Shown here piece by piece: positions 1 to 10,994 of a stretch of DNA of 64,000 bases. Position 1 is the stretch's first letter. Each line of letters opens with the position of its first letter. Position numbers and translations under genes: made by a program. The stretch spans positions 434,001-498,000 of the forward strand of contig NHZP01000029.1 of the NCBI GenBank assembly GCA_003313425.1. The letters run 5' to 3'. Source of the stretch: Pseudopyrenochaeta lycopersici (taxonomy: Eukaryota > Ascomycota > Dothideomycetes > Pleosporales > Pseudopyrenochaetaceae). Under the pieces are notes generated by a model. It ran no database searches. It had not been told where the DNA came from and saw only the letters and a list, made by a program, of their open reading frames with translations.

Positions 1-85
1 TGAAACTCACTCATATCATGTCAATCATATGATGTAATGACTCTGTTCCAAACCATAAACTGTAAATCATCGCAACTTGCAGTTT

Positions 86-1400
86 CTAAATACTTCCTTG
101 CCACTGTCCTCCCACAAAGGTTGGCAAAGGCCTGATAGATCCAGTATTACTCAGCTGCTCCCCAGTATCAATTTGTACCGCGACTTTAATGTCGGGGCGA
201 GCTTGAACAATAGATCCCGTTCTTTGGGAAGACTCCCAGTCTTCACTCGCTTTTGCATAGCCTTTACTGAAGAGATCGTTGATTGAGAAACCTTGCCTTC
301 GAAGCTGGTCCGCTTGCCAGACCCCAGCCTACTCATCATTAGTAAGTGGTACTATTTGCAAGTACGAGAATTGCATACCTCGACACCCTCAAAGAATGGT
401 TTAATGCAAGGAATACACGCAGTTGAGATGCTTAGGCAGACCTGTAGTTCGGTACATACAACAGATTTCCAAACTCAGAAACCAGGATTCTCAAGAGGGG
501 TAATTTGTGACAGATACGCAATCCGAGCCGCAGCAGCAACAACGACCCTGCTCAACTGTCAGCCATATTCATATCTTAGATATGTTTCTCTGATGGACCA
601 AAACTTACAAGATGCGTGGTGCGAAACACCCAACGACAACGGTCTTCCTTGAGACCGGGATTCGAAGATCCCATACCAACATAACGGAGACAAGGATCAA
701 GCCAATATCGGTCAGCATATCGATGACACCAAAAGCTATCCAGAAGGCGGTCTAGCAAAAATTCAGCCTAAAGTTTCCATAGAGGCGCCAAATAAGACCA
801 CTTACTTGGTCGAAACAATGCAGCGTCATAACTTCCCACGCCCGGGAAGCGCCACATTGAAATGCTGCAGCTAACAACATACATACAGCTGATGTGCTGC
901 ATGTCGCACCCAATAACATAATTAATCGCTTCTGAGACTCATCTACAGCAATATTGTTGAAGAAAACAACAAGTGCTATCTTCACGCAACACACTGCGGT
1001 GATAAAGAGGAGATCTGCTGTGTAGTAAGCCTGGACAGGGTCAGCAGAGGAACGCTACAAGTTAGGATTTGTCGACCTTTTGTATCTTTCGAAAAGCACT
1101 TTTGCTTATAATCTCGTTCCCCAATCCATTATCAGCTGCGCAGGAGTATGCAAGTGAAAGGCCGAGTCCCAAGAGCTAGTGTACACGTCAGTGGGAAAAA
1201 GGATTTGTGGAGCAAGAACATACCATGGCTGCGGTCATAAGAACGTCATCGAGCTGAATTTTACGAAGCATCACAAATTTCACAATCTGCCTCGAGCTGA
1301 ACATGACAAGAAAAGTAGTAGCCAGGAACCATGTTGCAATATTGACACCTGTAGACTCAGTCGTTGAGGTGATGAGGTTGGCGCGTTCGAAAAGCTCCAT
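86..1400 (-). pseudogene. rhodopsin-like (SAT-type) integral membrane protein, interrupted by an in-frame stop
   Basis: Six exons can be joined in frame on the minus strand: 1400-1224, 1175-1077, 1030-806, 751-609, 550-379 and 328-86, with introns of 46-58 nt. The product would be about 352 residues with several hydrophobic helices and the layout of the fungal rhodopsin-domain/PTH11-like membrane family: a conserved LDD after helix 2, a YYTADLLFI helix, a WIAFGVIDMLTD helix, and the late ACIPCIKPFF stretch. Codon 477-475 is TGA and sits inside an otherwise continuous conserved block (LENPGF-stop-VWKSVV). No GT-AG pair I could find removes it and keeps the frame. The protein would lose its last transmembrane part and C-terminal tail. 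It is either a recent pseudogene, an allele, or a base error; a C-to-T change from CGA would explain it. The family is usually a plasma-membrane protein of unknown ligand. Confidence 0.75.
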
Positions 1401-1932
1401 CCTGCTATGTAGCCCTAGTAAAAAGAAGGTTCAAAAAGCTACTACTGACAAAATACTGATGAGGTCTAGGTGTGAAGTGTGGGAGGCAAATTCAAGAATT
1501 ATGTGGAAATCACTATGTGGGCAAGGACGAAGCAAGTCGAGACGAGCAAAAGCCATACAACCGCAGGAATGAACAGTGATCTTCGTGCCCTACATTGCGC
1601 TATACACGTATTGCTTTCAGCTGGCATGCAGCTCGTATTGTGATACATTGTCCAACAGCGCTGCGTTTGTCGGCATATTCGGTGAACACATCGTTGGTTG
1701 GCAAACTCCCCGCTTTTGATTGCTTATGTTGCACATCCGTGAACCGAGTCTCTGGTAACCCGGCTGCGATCACACAGCGCAGATCAGCCAGCAGGCATTC
1801 CTCAAAGCCCAATTTGGGAATATGGCCGAAGTACCCAAAGGTTCTTTCATATTCTCGTTATCATCTCTAAGTCGCAACTCTGGGTTTTGTGTACATCATT
1901 CCTCAATTTGAGAATTTTGACGCAAAATCAGT
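1401..1932. other. intergenic region between divergent genes
   Basis: This stretch lies between the start of the minus-strand rhodopsin-like gene and the start of the plus-strand permease, so it should hold both promoters. Short open frames on both strands show no family resemblance. I see no RNA gene or repeat. Confidence 0.5.
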
Positions 1933-3840
1933 ATGAAGAACGCGATCGACAAAAATGCTAATATGCCTTCCATTGCGTCAGAGGCCAAGGCTGGAGACTG
2001 GAAGAACATGAAACTTACTGGTCTTATGAATGCGCAAGAGCTCTCGAAGCGTGACGAAAGCCATCTTTCGAGATTGGGAAAGAAACGTGCGTTGCCTAAT
2101 TACACTCTATGATTACACGCTGATCATTTTAGAGGTCCTAAAGAGAAGATTTGGCATGGTTTCTATGCTGGGCATGTCAACAACGCTAATGTTGACATGG
2201 GAAGGTATCCTCGTGTTGGTCAACTTCTTCGAGTCGGAATGGCATATACTGATGCTGCCAGTTATTTCGGATCTGGTCTGACCAATGGAGGAGGCGCTGG
2301 ATTGATAACATCTTTTTTCTTGTCCTGGGTTGGTTTTCTGGCTGTGATGACCTCCATGGCTGAGTTGGCATCTATTGCTCCGACGTCCTCTGGTCAATAT
2401 CACTGGGTCTACATGTTGTCTCCTCCTTCCGTCAGGAAACTTTTGAGCTATCTGACTGGTTTGTTCAACTTCCTTATTCCAAGAGCAAAATCTGACAAAT
2501 CTTTTAAGGCTGGCTATCCATTGCCGTCTGGCAGGCGATGGTTCAGATGTCAGGCTGCTTATGTGCAACATTAATCCAAGGACTTCTTGTACTCAACCAT
2601 CCCGAGAAATACCACCCTCAAGGCTGGCACGGAACACTCCTGGTATGGTCCGCCGTCATTATGGCGTTCTTCGTGAATTCTATTCTTGGTCGTTGGCTTC
2701 CGAAGATTGAAGGGTTTATTCTGTATCTTCACCTCCTTGGCTTTTTTGGCATCATCATTCCAATGCTCTATACAGCCAAAAGGGTCACTGCTGAAGAGGT
2801 CTTTACTAAATGGAATAATGGTGGCGGGTGGCCTTCGATTGGGCTTAGCTTTTTGGTAGGAATGATCACAAACATCGGACCCTTTATTGGTAGGTTCCTA
2901 CAAAACTTTCAGAGTGAGAACCAGCATTAACGTCGGCATCGTTACAGGAGCTGATGGAGCTGTCCATATGGCTGAAGAGATTCACAATGCCTCCATTATC
3001 GTTCCATGGAACATGATGATAGCAGTGATTGTGAACGGATGTCTTGGTCTAGGAATGTTACTCACGGCTCTTTATTGCATGGGAGATCTCAAAGCAGCCC
3101 TGAGCACTCCGACTCATTACCCATTTATTCAAATATTTTTTGACTCGACAAAGTCGTACGACGGCACTACTTTAATGGTCTGTCTCCCGTTAATCCTATC
3201 TTACGCGGCGTGTTTCGGACAGTTCGCGGGCGCCTCGCGTCAGCTTTGGGCCTTTGCACGAGACAAGGGACCTCCAATGTCTAATAAATTGCTTCTTGTG
3301 AGTTGTACAGGTTCCTGGAATATTTGTGACAGAGATCGGTAACGTTATACTTACTCTTCTAAGGTCAACCCCAAGTCATTCCTTCCGATGAACGCGGTTT
3401 GGGCGACATGCTTAATTTCGCTACTACTCAGTCTCATCAATATTGGATCTCAAAAAGCTCTGGAAAATATTCTTTCGTTTACAGTGAGCTCATGGGAAGC
3501 TGCTGCATCTATCCCGATAGCCCTGCTGCTTTGGAGTCGCACAACGGGACGTATCAAATCCGCGAGTTACACCTCGGATGATGTACACGTCGACCCGGAA
3601 AAACCACTTGTCTGGGGCCCATGGCGTGTACCTGAGCCACTGGGGACATGCATCAATGCTTTTGGACTGGGCTGGATTGTACTAGCCTTCTTCTTCAGTT
3701 TCTGGCCTGGAAAGGTCAACGTGAAGCCGCAGTCAATGAACTACAGCTCGCTCATGACTGGATTTTGGTTTCTTTTTGGAATCGGATACTATATGGTCCA
3801 TGGAAGGAAATATTACAAGGGCCCAATAGTGGAGACATGA
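1933..3840 (+). CDS. amino-acid/GABA-choline-type permease (APC superfamily)
   Basis: Six exons join in frame: 1933-2086, 2133-2214, 2262-2458, 2509-2889, 2948-3297 and 3364-3840, giving 546 residues, a normal length for fungal APC permeases. Family marks are RLGKKQVLKRRFG before helix 1, TWEGILV in helix 1, LTNGGGAGLI, the SMAELASIAPTSSGQYHWV block, a WHGTLLVW segment, GADGAVHMAEEI, and about 12 hydrophobic helices. The second intron (2215-2261) uses the donor GTTGGT; choosing other donors gives a false frameshift. The protein should import amino acids, GABA or choline across the plasma membrane. It sits next to the first UstYa-like gene, on the opposite strand and convergent with it. The substrate cannot be read from sequence. 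Confidence 0.9.
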
Positions 3841-4179
3841 TGCTGTGGTATGCTGGTTGAAGATGGACGTAAACGGGTTGGTGAACGGTCGGCTTTTGAC
3901 GTATTGCGTGCATGAGGCTCTTTTCCCTTTCCTACCTTGGCATTCTATGTCTTATCATGCAAAATGGTGTTCCTAGCCATGGCCATCACTAATAGCAGTG
4001 CACACTGTATTCTTACGAAAAATCAACTTCATCATTCTCTCTGAACCACTGAACACTAGACTTCCAATTAGATATGTCAAGCCTTTGGGCTTGCAACACG
4101 AAACAGGATGAATACGCGGCAAAACCCTGGATCGGTTCAAATTTTCTATTTAAAAGTTGTTTGAGCCTTATTAAATAAA
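3841..4179. other. short convergent 3' intergenic region
   Basis: Lies between the stop of the permease and the stop of the UstYa-like gene on the other strand. It is AT-rich and should hold both 3' untranslated regions. No coding frame of note. Confidence 0.4.
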
Positions 4180-4931
4180 TCACGAACAACGCTTCTTTTT
4201 AACCCAAGCATCACGGTCCATCTTCCAACAGCTTTCGTGGTCTGTAGCCCATTCATTCATCTTAGCCCAGCTCCGACACAACCTCATACTCCCATCCATG
4301 TGTTTCGTCGATAGTGGCGTTGCGTCAGCTCTACATTCAATTGTTTGTCTCAGAAAGTCCAGACAATGCCTCAAATGCAATTCTCTTGATTGTAGGTCTT
4401 CACCTTCTAGTGCTGCGTACAGAGCGGTGCGGATCACCATCTTTCAAATATCAGTACTTGTATATTTCGTGAGGAAAGAAGTAGTATTTACCAGACAATG
4501 CATTTGGTGGTATGCATCAAGTATGAAAAGGCCTTTAGTATCGTCGTCGGGAAGATTCAGCCCGGGAGAAATGTCATGTTGATGAGCCCATGAATGTGGC
4601 AATGAGACCCAGCCGCGATCGGGGTTGAAGGCATTCCAGTGACTATCACGGATGGTAGAGTTGGAGCTCACATAGGAGCTCAGTAGGTTTAGTGGCTTTA
4701 GTACTTCATCATAAGGTCGCAATGCATCTACTGAGAAGTTAAATCTGATACACATGCATGTTTTTAAGATTAGCGTCAATTTTTATACTTACTGAATGAA
4801 GACCCTCGTTGCACTGGGCCACGAAATACATAAAGCAATATTGTGAGTATAGCTGTGCTGAATGAAAGCAGGACTATGACGATTGATTTTCGTTTAGAGT
4901 TCTGCGCAAGGGCAGAGTAATCATCACCCAT
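4180..4931 (-). CDS. UstYa-like (DUF3328) membrane-anchored oxidase, copy A
   Basis: Three exons on the minus strand (4931-4789, 4744-4492, 4440-4180) give 218 residues. A single hydrophobic anchor lies at about residues 16-36 after a short polar N-terminus. The two family-defining HxxHC motifs are present: HQMHC at about 127-131, inside DAYHQMHCL, and HLRHC at about 154-158, followed by the usual DFLRQ..EC.AD segment. UstYa-family proteins catalyse oxidations such as cyclisation, hydroxylation or chlorination in fungal ribosomal peptide and other secondary-metabolite pathways. A second copy lies about 4 kb away on the other strand. The start is the first ATG before the anchor; the phase of the first intron (donor GTATAA) is the least certain part. 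Confidence 0.85.
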
Positions 4932-5573
4932 GGCACCCCAAATGCTCAACTAGACTGCAGATAAGCGGTAGTCAGATCAATAGATAACCACCAAAAGGAA
5001 TAATATGATATTTCCAAACTCAAGTTGTTGAGTGCTCGAAGCATTGCAAAGTCAACCCATTCAGCTGTGAAGAAAGTTCGGGTCCCTTGCATGGATGGCT
5101 CTTGCATTGCTCCCTAACCGTCACACCAGAGAGTCGGTGTCCAAACCGGTGAATGAACCGGTTATGTGATTGAGATTCTAAAGAATGCAATATCTAACAC
5201 GAGCCTACGCATAGTCCCGCTGCGGGCCGGGGAGTACACAACCATGCATAACCGAAGCGGTCTTTTCGTATCTCGCAACGCACAAGGATCTCTATTATCA
5301 AACATGCAGATGAAGGAAAGCACCAAAAAGTTTTGAGAAGCACTATCGCGCCGGACTTCATAAGTCTTGTGCGATCCGTGATGGATGTGTAAGTCTTGGT
5401 ATTGGTACCGGTCTGAAAGGTTCAAGGTCATGGGCATGTTGCGACGGAAGATAAGCTTCTTTCTATAAAGGCCTTGAAGAATTTGGTTTGAACAAATCTG
5501 CATTGAGTTTTTGAAATCGTCTACTATCAAAATTCTCTTCAGACTAGTTACAACTGTTCGCACGGTGTCCGAA
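4932..5573. other. intergenic region, shared 5' side of UstYa-like copy A and the small secreted ORF
   Basis: Divergent spacing suggests both promoters lie here. A minus-strand frame of 146 codons (5162-5602) overlaps the next gene's first exon and resembles no family, so I treat it as chance. Confidence 0.4.
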
Positions 5574-5950
5574 ATGCAGTTCAAAAACGTCGTCCTCATC
5601 ACCGTACTCGCCTACCTCAGTGGCGCCATCGCCGTCGCAATCCCAGACATTGATGAAAGTGCTGCGTAAGTACTGAAACAATCTCTATAGTTGATGTTGA
5701 CGTTGTGAAAGTAAAGCCTTGGTTGAATGCCAATCGCAGAAGCGAGAGGTTAGTGGAGCAGAGAGCGTTCAGGTGCTTTGCCCCTTCGGGTAAGTGGTTT
5801 TATGGAATTCTGGAAAGGCTACCATTGACTGGGATGGCAAAGATACGAAGACGCTTAAGATTTAGCATAACAGGCCAAGTGATGTGTCTGGAATGCGAAG
5901 ATTCTCACGTGTTAAGGGTCATGGATATCAGGCTTCGTAATCTCAAATGA
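5574..5950 (+). CDS. candidate small secreted peptide (about 72 residues)
   Basis: The first exon (5574-5665) opens with a convincing signal peptide: a charged start (MQFKN), a hydrophobic core VVLITVLAYLSG and small residues before AIAVA. A clean GTAAGT donor follows. The rest is my best guess: exons 5740-5789 and 5874-5950 keep the frame and add three cysteines, ending at TGA. No repeated core and no regular Lys-Arg processing sites are visible, although RR pairs occur in the unspliced reading. It lies between a UstYa-like gene and a GNAT gene, a position where a peptide precursor or an effector-like protein would be interesting. The signal exon is better supported than the 3' part; it might be a dead gene. 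Confidence 0.35.
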
Positions 5951-6047
5951 AGATTGTATAACTTGATATGATTTGTAATCCAGACTCGAGTTCCCATCAA
6001 TCTTGTTTATTGCATATACAGTGTTTTCAGAAGCTGTTCCAGCACCA

Positions 6048-6805
6048 TCATTCTTGCTGATGAATCGAGGTATCGGTCTTCAGCGGAGCTCGCACCATGA
6101 AGAATGTTGTCATGTTCTCTGCTTGCCATTCTCTCCACTTGTCACTCGGTTCGGGAACAGAAAAGTCAGTGTCGATTTTTTGCTTGACCTCAAATCCGAG
6201 CTTCTCATAGACCGGCCGCGCGAATGGAACAGCAACAACCACTGATTGCACGCCGCGCCGGTCGGCGATGTCAGTGCCCCATGTTGTCAGCATCTTGGCC
6301 ACACCTTGGCCACGATAGTCCGGATGCACAATCATCTGCTTCAGCTCTATATATCTTCAGCTTGTGATTACAAAGCAATTTCTTGAAACTTACCGACATG
6401 TCCTTCTCGGACATTTTCCATTACAACACCCCTCAGCCCACCAATAAGCTTCTCTGCCCACAACTTCGCTTCGGAGCCCTCAATGTGCTGACTGGCCTTG
6501 AAAGCCTCCCTGAATCTTGTTGCATCACCCTCAGCATACCCTTTCTCTGTGATATCCCACCAAGCAGCACCCACAACTTGACCGGTATTTGCTTCGGTCA
6601 CCTTGATCCAATGGCATGCCGAGCTTGCCTCCCACATTCTAACATGCCGGGCTTTAGATGTTTCGATTGCTGCATCGAGAGTAGTATGCACAGGATTGAA
6701 GAATTTGGATAATGCGTTATAAGGGTTGTGAAAGGCTAGGAAATGGACCGGCCAGATGGCGTCGAAGTCCGCCGCAGATGTCACCTCTTCGAGTTTGAAA
6801 GGCAT
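6048..6805 (-). CDS. GNAT-family N-acetyltransferase
   Basis: Two exons on the minus strand (6805-6394 and 6346-6048, intron 47 nt) give 236 residues. The C-terminal half has the acetyl-CoA binding motif: VHPDYRGQGVAKML, with the expected R/Q-x-x-G-x-G/A loop, then helix and strand ending in YEKLGF. The N-terminal half includes the fungal-type GQVVGAAWWDI strand and a ENVREGHV segment just before the motif. Such fungal GNATs acetylate small amines or amino acids; no substrate can be named. Neighbours are UstYa-like and hydroxylase-like genes, so a tailoring role is possible, but this subfamily is also common outside clusters. Confidence 0.85.
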
Positions 6806-7383
6806 GCTTTTCTTGGCGTGAGTGGCTACGTACTTGGTGTTGTGGTGTAGATTGCGAGACAGATGCTTTGAGGCGTTTGCTAGGCGAGGCTTATAGTGAG
6901 CGTGGAAAGCTTGGAGCAGATAAGCTCGTGTTCGATTGCGGCACGGATCGTTGCCTTGGCCAATCTAGAGCTTGCTTCAATATATTGCGGGCTGACGATC
7001 TAGAAGTGTTACACATATTTCAATGTAGGCAGTCACGCCAATGACTTACTTGTGCGTGTGCTACAAACGTCTTCGAGACCTAGGCAACGAAAGCCTTGTA
7101 CTCCCCGAGCAGAGTGCGCGATGTGACTTCGCAGTTAATGTCTCATTTATCGAAGTAATCTTTGTGGGATATCCAGCTTCGCAGCCGCACGTATCATTTC
7201 ACATGCATGAACGTCGATCCAAGCCCTTGTTGTTGCAGGCATCGCTTTGTACTACCCGAGATTATAGTGGGCCACAATCGGAGCTTTCTCCTGCGCGCAT
7301 AAAAGATGTGTGAATGATGATCTAGGATTGCTTGCAAGTTTGGCAGGACGAAGTTTACATCATCACTACTTCCTGTTTGAGTC
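6806..7383. other. intergenic region between divergent GNAT and oxygenase genes
   Basis: Should contain the promoters of both flanking genes. Small frames on each strand have no recognisable domain. No repeat or RNA gene seen. Confidence 0.4.
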
Positions 7384-8181
7384 ATGGGTCGCGTGACTTC
7401 TCTCTTCACTTTGAGTACCGCAATCTTGGCTTTGGCGGTGTACCAAACTTCCCAACAACTCTGTTTCTCTACTTTGATTCGCTCCTTCACCTGGGGCAAT
7501 GCACAAATAACGAACCAACTAGAACATGCGCCCTCAACGCGACTCTTATCAACGCATCCACTACTCATTTACATTGATGAGTTCCTGGACCCAGCAGAAA
7601 CGCAACACCTCATCACTCTCGGCACACCGCTTTTCCAGCGCTCTATGATTACAGATGGCAAGGTCTCGTCGCGCCGCACGTCAGACTCGTGCTTTTTGCC
7701 CGGGAACGACACAACAGTAGCACGGCTCAAGCAACGCGCAGCGACATTCTTAGGCGGTGTGCATTTTGATGGAATTGAGGCTGTACAACTTGTGCGATAT
7801 ATTGAGAATCAGAAGGTCGATCTGCACTACGACTGGCATCAAGGTAAACTTCCTGTGAGCACGAAATCGGGCAAGTCGTACAATCGCCTAGCGAGTTTCT
7901 TCATCTACCTCGACGCAAGTTGTACTGGGGGTGAGACCTGGTTTCCGAATGTCACTGTCTCCCAGACATTCAATGCAGGCCAAGTTCGTACCTTGGGGGA
8001 CAACAACGGCGTCGCTGTAGTACCAAAAGCAGGCAGTGGAGTATTTTGGATGAACATGGATGTTACTGGGAAGGGGGACAGGGGGACTCTCCACGCAGGC
8101 CTACCGGTGAAGTCGGGGACTAAGATTGGTATGAATATCTGGATCATCAGAAATGTAGACAAGGCAGATTCTGGAGGCTAG
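7384..8181 (+). CDS. prolyl 4-hydroxylase-like 2-oxoglutarate/Fe(II) oxygenase
   Basis: One uninterrupted frame of 265 residues. A hydrophobic N-terminal segment (about residues 5-20) is likely a signal peptide or anchor, placing the enzyme in the secretory pathway. The catalytic jelly-roll is complete: iron ligands H148 and D150 in LHYDWH, a distal H237 in TLHAGLPV, and K247 ten residues later for 2-oxoglutarate. The GGETWFPN segment is typical of P4H-like enzymes. These enzymes hydroxylate proline or other residues in peptides or small molecules with O2 and 2-oxoglutarate. No intron is needed, unlike the neighbours. It sits between the two UstYa-like genes, which makes a peptide-tailoring role worth testing. 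Confidence 0.9.
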   Translation: MGRVTSLFTLSTAILALAVYQTSQQLCFSTLIRSFTWGNAQITNQLEHAPSTRLLSTHPLLIYIDEFLDPAETQHLITLGTPLFQRSMITDGKVSSRRTSDSCFLPGNDTTVARLKQRAATFLGGVHFDGIEAVQLVRYIENQKVDLHYDWHQGKLPVSTKSGKSYNRLASFFIYLDASCTGGETWFPNVTVSQTFNAGQVRTLGDNNGVAVVPKAGSGVFWMNMDVTGKGDRGTLHAGLPVKSGTKIGMNIWIIRNVDKADSGG

Positions 8182-8623
8182 AATGTACAAGTAGTCATTT
8201 CTACTTAGCCTACATGAGCTGGAAACCAATGCGGATGCAGGGAATTTTTCAGCCGTATCTATTGTCTTACTCTTATCTACTAGTTGCACGGTAACTACCG
8301 TAAAGTACTCTGTATTAATTCCCGCGGTCATAATGTTTTGTACTCGCCGACATATCTTTAGAATTTGTGCCAGAGACCCCAGATCACATATTCATGCCAG
8401 GGTCTCTTCCCTTGACCGGTCGAAAGCGTCTTACAGATTAACCTGCGCGAATATGGATCCAGTCGCTGAGGGACTGAATTTACACCCAAGGAAAGTTGAA
8501 CCGAACACCCAAAAGTTGAAAGATTTCGAGCCTATGCATTCTATGACATGTACAGATAGGCAGCGTCCAAAACTGCAATAAATCTAACAAAAACATTTTC
8601 AACGCCCCCTATTTTCATTTACT
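8182..8623. other. intergenic region upstream of UstYa-like copy B
   Basis: Contains the 3' end of the oxygenase transcript and the promoter of the next gene, both on the plus strand. An 82-codon frame at 8333-8581 has no domain signal. Confidence 0.4.
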
Positions 8624-9440
8624 ATGGCAACAAAGGACTACTCACGTCTATCCACCGATTCCACATCGCAAGATAGCACCGAAATCGACGATGAACTGCG
8701 ATTTCTCTATCATCACCATGGAAAACCACAATCAGCAAGCACAGAGAACACAATTATCAACCTCATATTGATCCTCTTACTCGTATTTGCACTGTTGATA
8801 TCGAACGGTATCTGGACATGGCTCGCGCTGCGTCCTAACCTTGAGCATGAAATGCCGACAATGCTCAAGTCTCTTCATTGGGATACACCATATTCGAGCG
8901 ACAACAAAACCGCTACGAATAAGCTCTGGAAAGACTTGTTCCCTAGTAAGCCGCCTTGCTCCCGCCTGAAGGCATGACATGAGGCTGACGACATGTGGAA
9001 CAGCTGGACAGGGACTCATCGCGCTTCCCAATGGCGAGGTGATGGCGAGGAGATTGCCCGCGAGTGTGAAACATGACGATAATACGACTGAGAGTGTGTA
9101 TTTCGTTGCTGCGTATCATCAGATTCATTGTTTGGTAGGCACACCCTCTCTCTCCCTCGCTCACATGATAAGCTGTTGTTGGCGAATTACACGGCTAATG
9201 ATCAAGCGATAAAAGACGGTGATTCGCGCAGCGCTCTACCACTTCTCTGAAAACGTTACTCAAACCGTTCCTCTCGCGCACACTCTGCACTGCTTGGACT
9301 CGCTCAGGCAGGAGGTCATGTGCCACGCTGACGATGACCTCTTGTACACTGACGATGGCAAGATATTCGGCGACGGCCAGGTGCGGCAGTGTAGAGATTG
9401 GAATAGACTAAGGGAGTGGACAGAACAAAACAAGATATAG
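8624..9440 (+). CDS. UstYa-like (DUF3328) membrane-anchored oxidase, copy B
   Basis: Three exons (8624-8945, 9004-9134, 9216-9440) give 225 residues. A polar Ser/Thr-rich N-terminus precedes one strong transmembrane segment at about 43-65. The first HxxHC motif is HQIHC at about 146-150, within AAYHQIHCL; the second is HTLHC at about 173-177, followed by LDSLRQEVMCHADD, as in the family. Exon borders fall at the same places relative to the motifs as in copy A (an intron directly after the first HCL), so the two are real paralogues of one architecture, though their sequences differ widely. The predicted role is an oxidative tailoring step in a secondary-metabolite or ribosomal-peptide pathway. 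Confidence 0.85.
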
Positions 9441-9736
9441 ACAGCAATGCCCAGGGGTACCGTCATTGAGGTGGAGTTGCCTATGCACCGAGGCATTCAG
9501 CGTACCATATGTTCGATGCACGAGCAAGAGTTGAAGCGAATCAATATGCATCAAATAAAATTGACTGCTCAGAGTATGGAGAGGGTATTCGAACAAGATC
9601 TGTTGTAACTGAACGCAAAAACTCCACGCTTGATGATAAACAATCGTCTCTAAAATTGAAAAGACGAAGAAGAAGACTCCACCGCCCTCTAACCGATTTG
9701 CGAAATCGATCTGTGAAAGTTGTATTTGCAAAGAAC

Positions 9737-10217
9737 TTAAATATGATCGTGCCTTCCAAGAGCGCGGCCCTTCTTGCCCAGCGCCTTCGCTTCGCCTTGC
9801 TTGATCTTCGCCAGCCGTGCCCTAAATGTTTGATCAGTACGCGAATTCCATGTTTCGACAAAGTAACACTTACTCCTCAGTAGCCTCCCTCTCGATCCGA
9901 TGGACATGGTCCCTCGCCTCCCTCACAGCGGTCTTCGCTGCTAATAGCGCCCTGTCGGCCTCCCGCTCCGCCGCCTCGGCTTGCATAAGCGATTGCTTTG
10001 CGGCATGGATCGATGGGTCCCCTGAAGAGCGGTTGAAGAGTCCGGAGGTGCGTTTAGGTGAGGTGGAGTGGGTGGTGCGGTGGGTACTTGTTGAATGGCG
10101 ATGGTCGTGCAGAGAGGGTGAGGAAGAGCGGCGGCGGTGAAAGAGAGAGGGTTTCCGGGCTGGTGCAGTGGTGGTTGGGGGAGGTGTGACCTCACGGCGG
10201 GACCCGAAGAGAGGCAT
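9737..10217 (-). CDS. small basic, Ser/His/Arg-rich protein with C-terminal helix; function unknown
   Basis: Two exons on the minus strand (10217-9874 and 9821-9737; 52-nt intron) give 142 residues. The first half is low-complexity: a PPPTTTAPARKPSLFHRRRSSS-like basic stretch and a His/Ser/Thr-rich run. The second half, from about residue 70, is an Ala/Glu/Arg-rich helix likely to be a coiled coil, continuing across the intron into AKIKQGEAKALGKKGRALGR. The clean frame across the splice site and the helix spanning it support a real gene. I do not recognise the family. The nearest ATG giving this protein (MPLFGSRR) was chosen over an upstream one in a poor context. Confidence 0.75.
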
Positions 10218-10994
10218 ATTGGCTCTTGGATTGTAATTGAGATGATCACAAAAGTGCAACTGAAATTGAGATTTGGAGTTTGAATGTATTGAAGACTTGG
10301 AGACAATGGCTGGTGGGGCCAAAATTGTCAGGTACAAAGCTGTAGTTTATATGTTTGCCCGAAATGAAGAATGACATAGGAGGTGTGCTGTCTCGCGAAG
10401 CAGGTATCCTGCCTTTGCACATGACGTCAAAGAGCCAAACACGGTTACGTCAGCCCTGTCCCCTTCACAACGTGCATCAGCCGCATCGTCATCGCATCTC
10501 AAAAATAAAATAATGCGATCCAAAGAATGGACAATGGAGAATGTCGAAGGTTTGATATATGACTAGTTAATTGGATCTTCTATGGGTGGGTCTTCGCTGC
10601 TAGTATTACCTAGGGTACCGGCTTCGCCATCATGCTAGTGAGCTTAATCCAACTTCGCATTCAACAAGACAGTGCAATTAGGTGCCGGTATATCCGAATA
10701 ACCTAGGCGTGATGATCCTCACGGATCTGACGGATCGTTTGCGAGCTTGCGATAGGTTCGCAGAGTAAGTCGTCAGGCTGCCCCTGTGGAGGCTCAGCGT
10801 ATTCAACGGGGTTTACTAAACAGGGCTCAAGGATGTCCCAGCATGCACGATCAATATATCATTTGTGTGCTTCGATGGGACTTTATTCGTCCAAGCTGGC
10901 TAATATACGCACAACATCCAGCAATGCAAGCGCTCCCGCGCTGTATCCAATGTATGACCAAACGCCTCCCGATGCAGCGCTATTTGTACAACTA
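10218..10994. other. intergenic region
   Basis: Lies between the start of the small basic protein gene and the end of the transporter gene, both on the minus strand. A TGACGTCA-like site (catgacgtcaaag, near 10420) is a possible CRE/bZIP element upstream of the small gene. A 117-codon plus-strand frame (10786-11139) is antisense to the transporter's last exon and unconvincing. Confidence 0.35.

Noticed and set aside
2205..2262. Apparent frameshift in the amino-acid permease
   Set aside because: An intron with donor GTTGGT (2215-2261) restores the frame and gives TWEGILVYFGSGLTNGG, matching the family, so the gene is intact.
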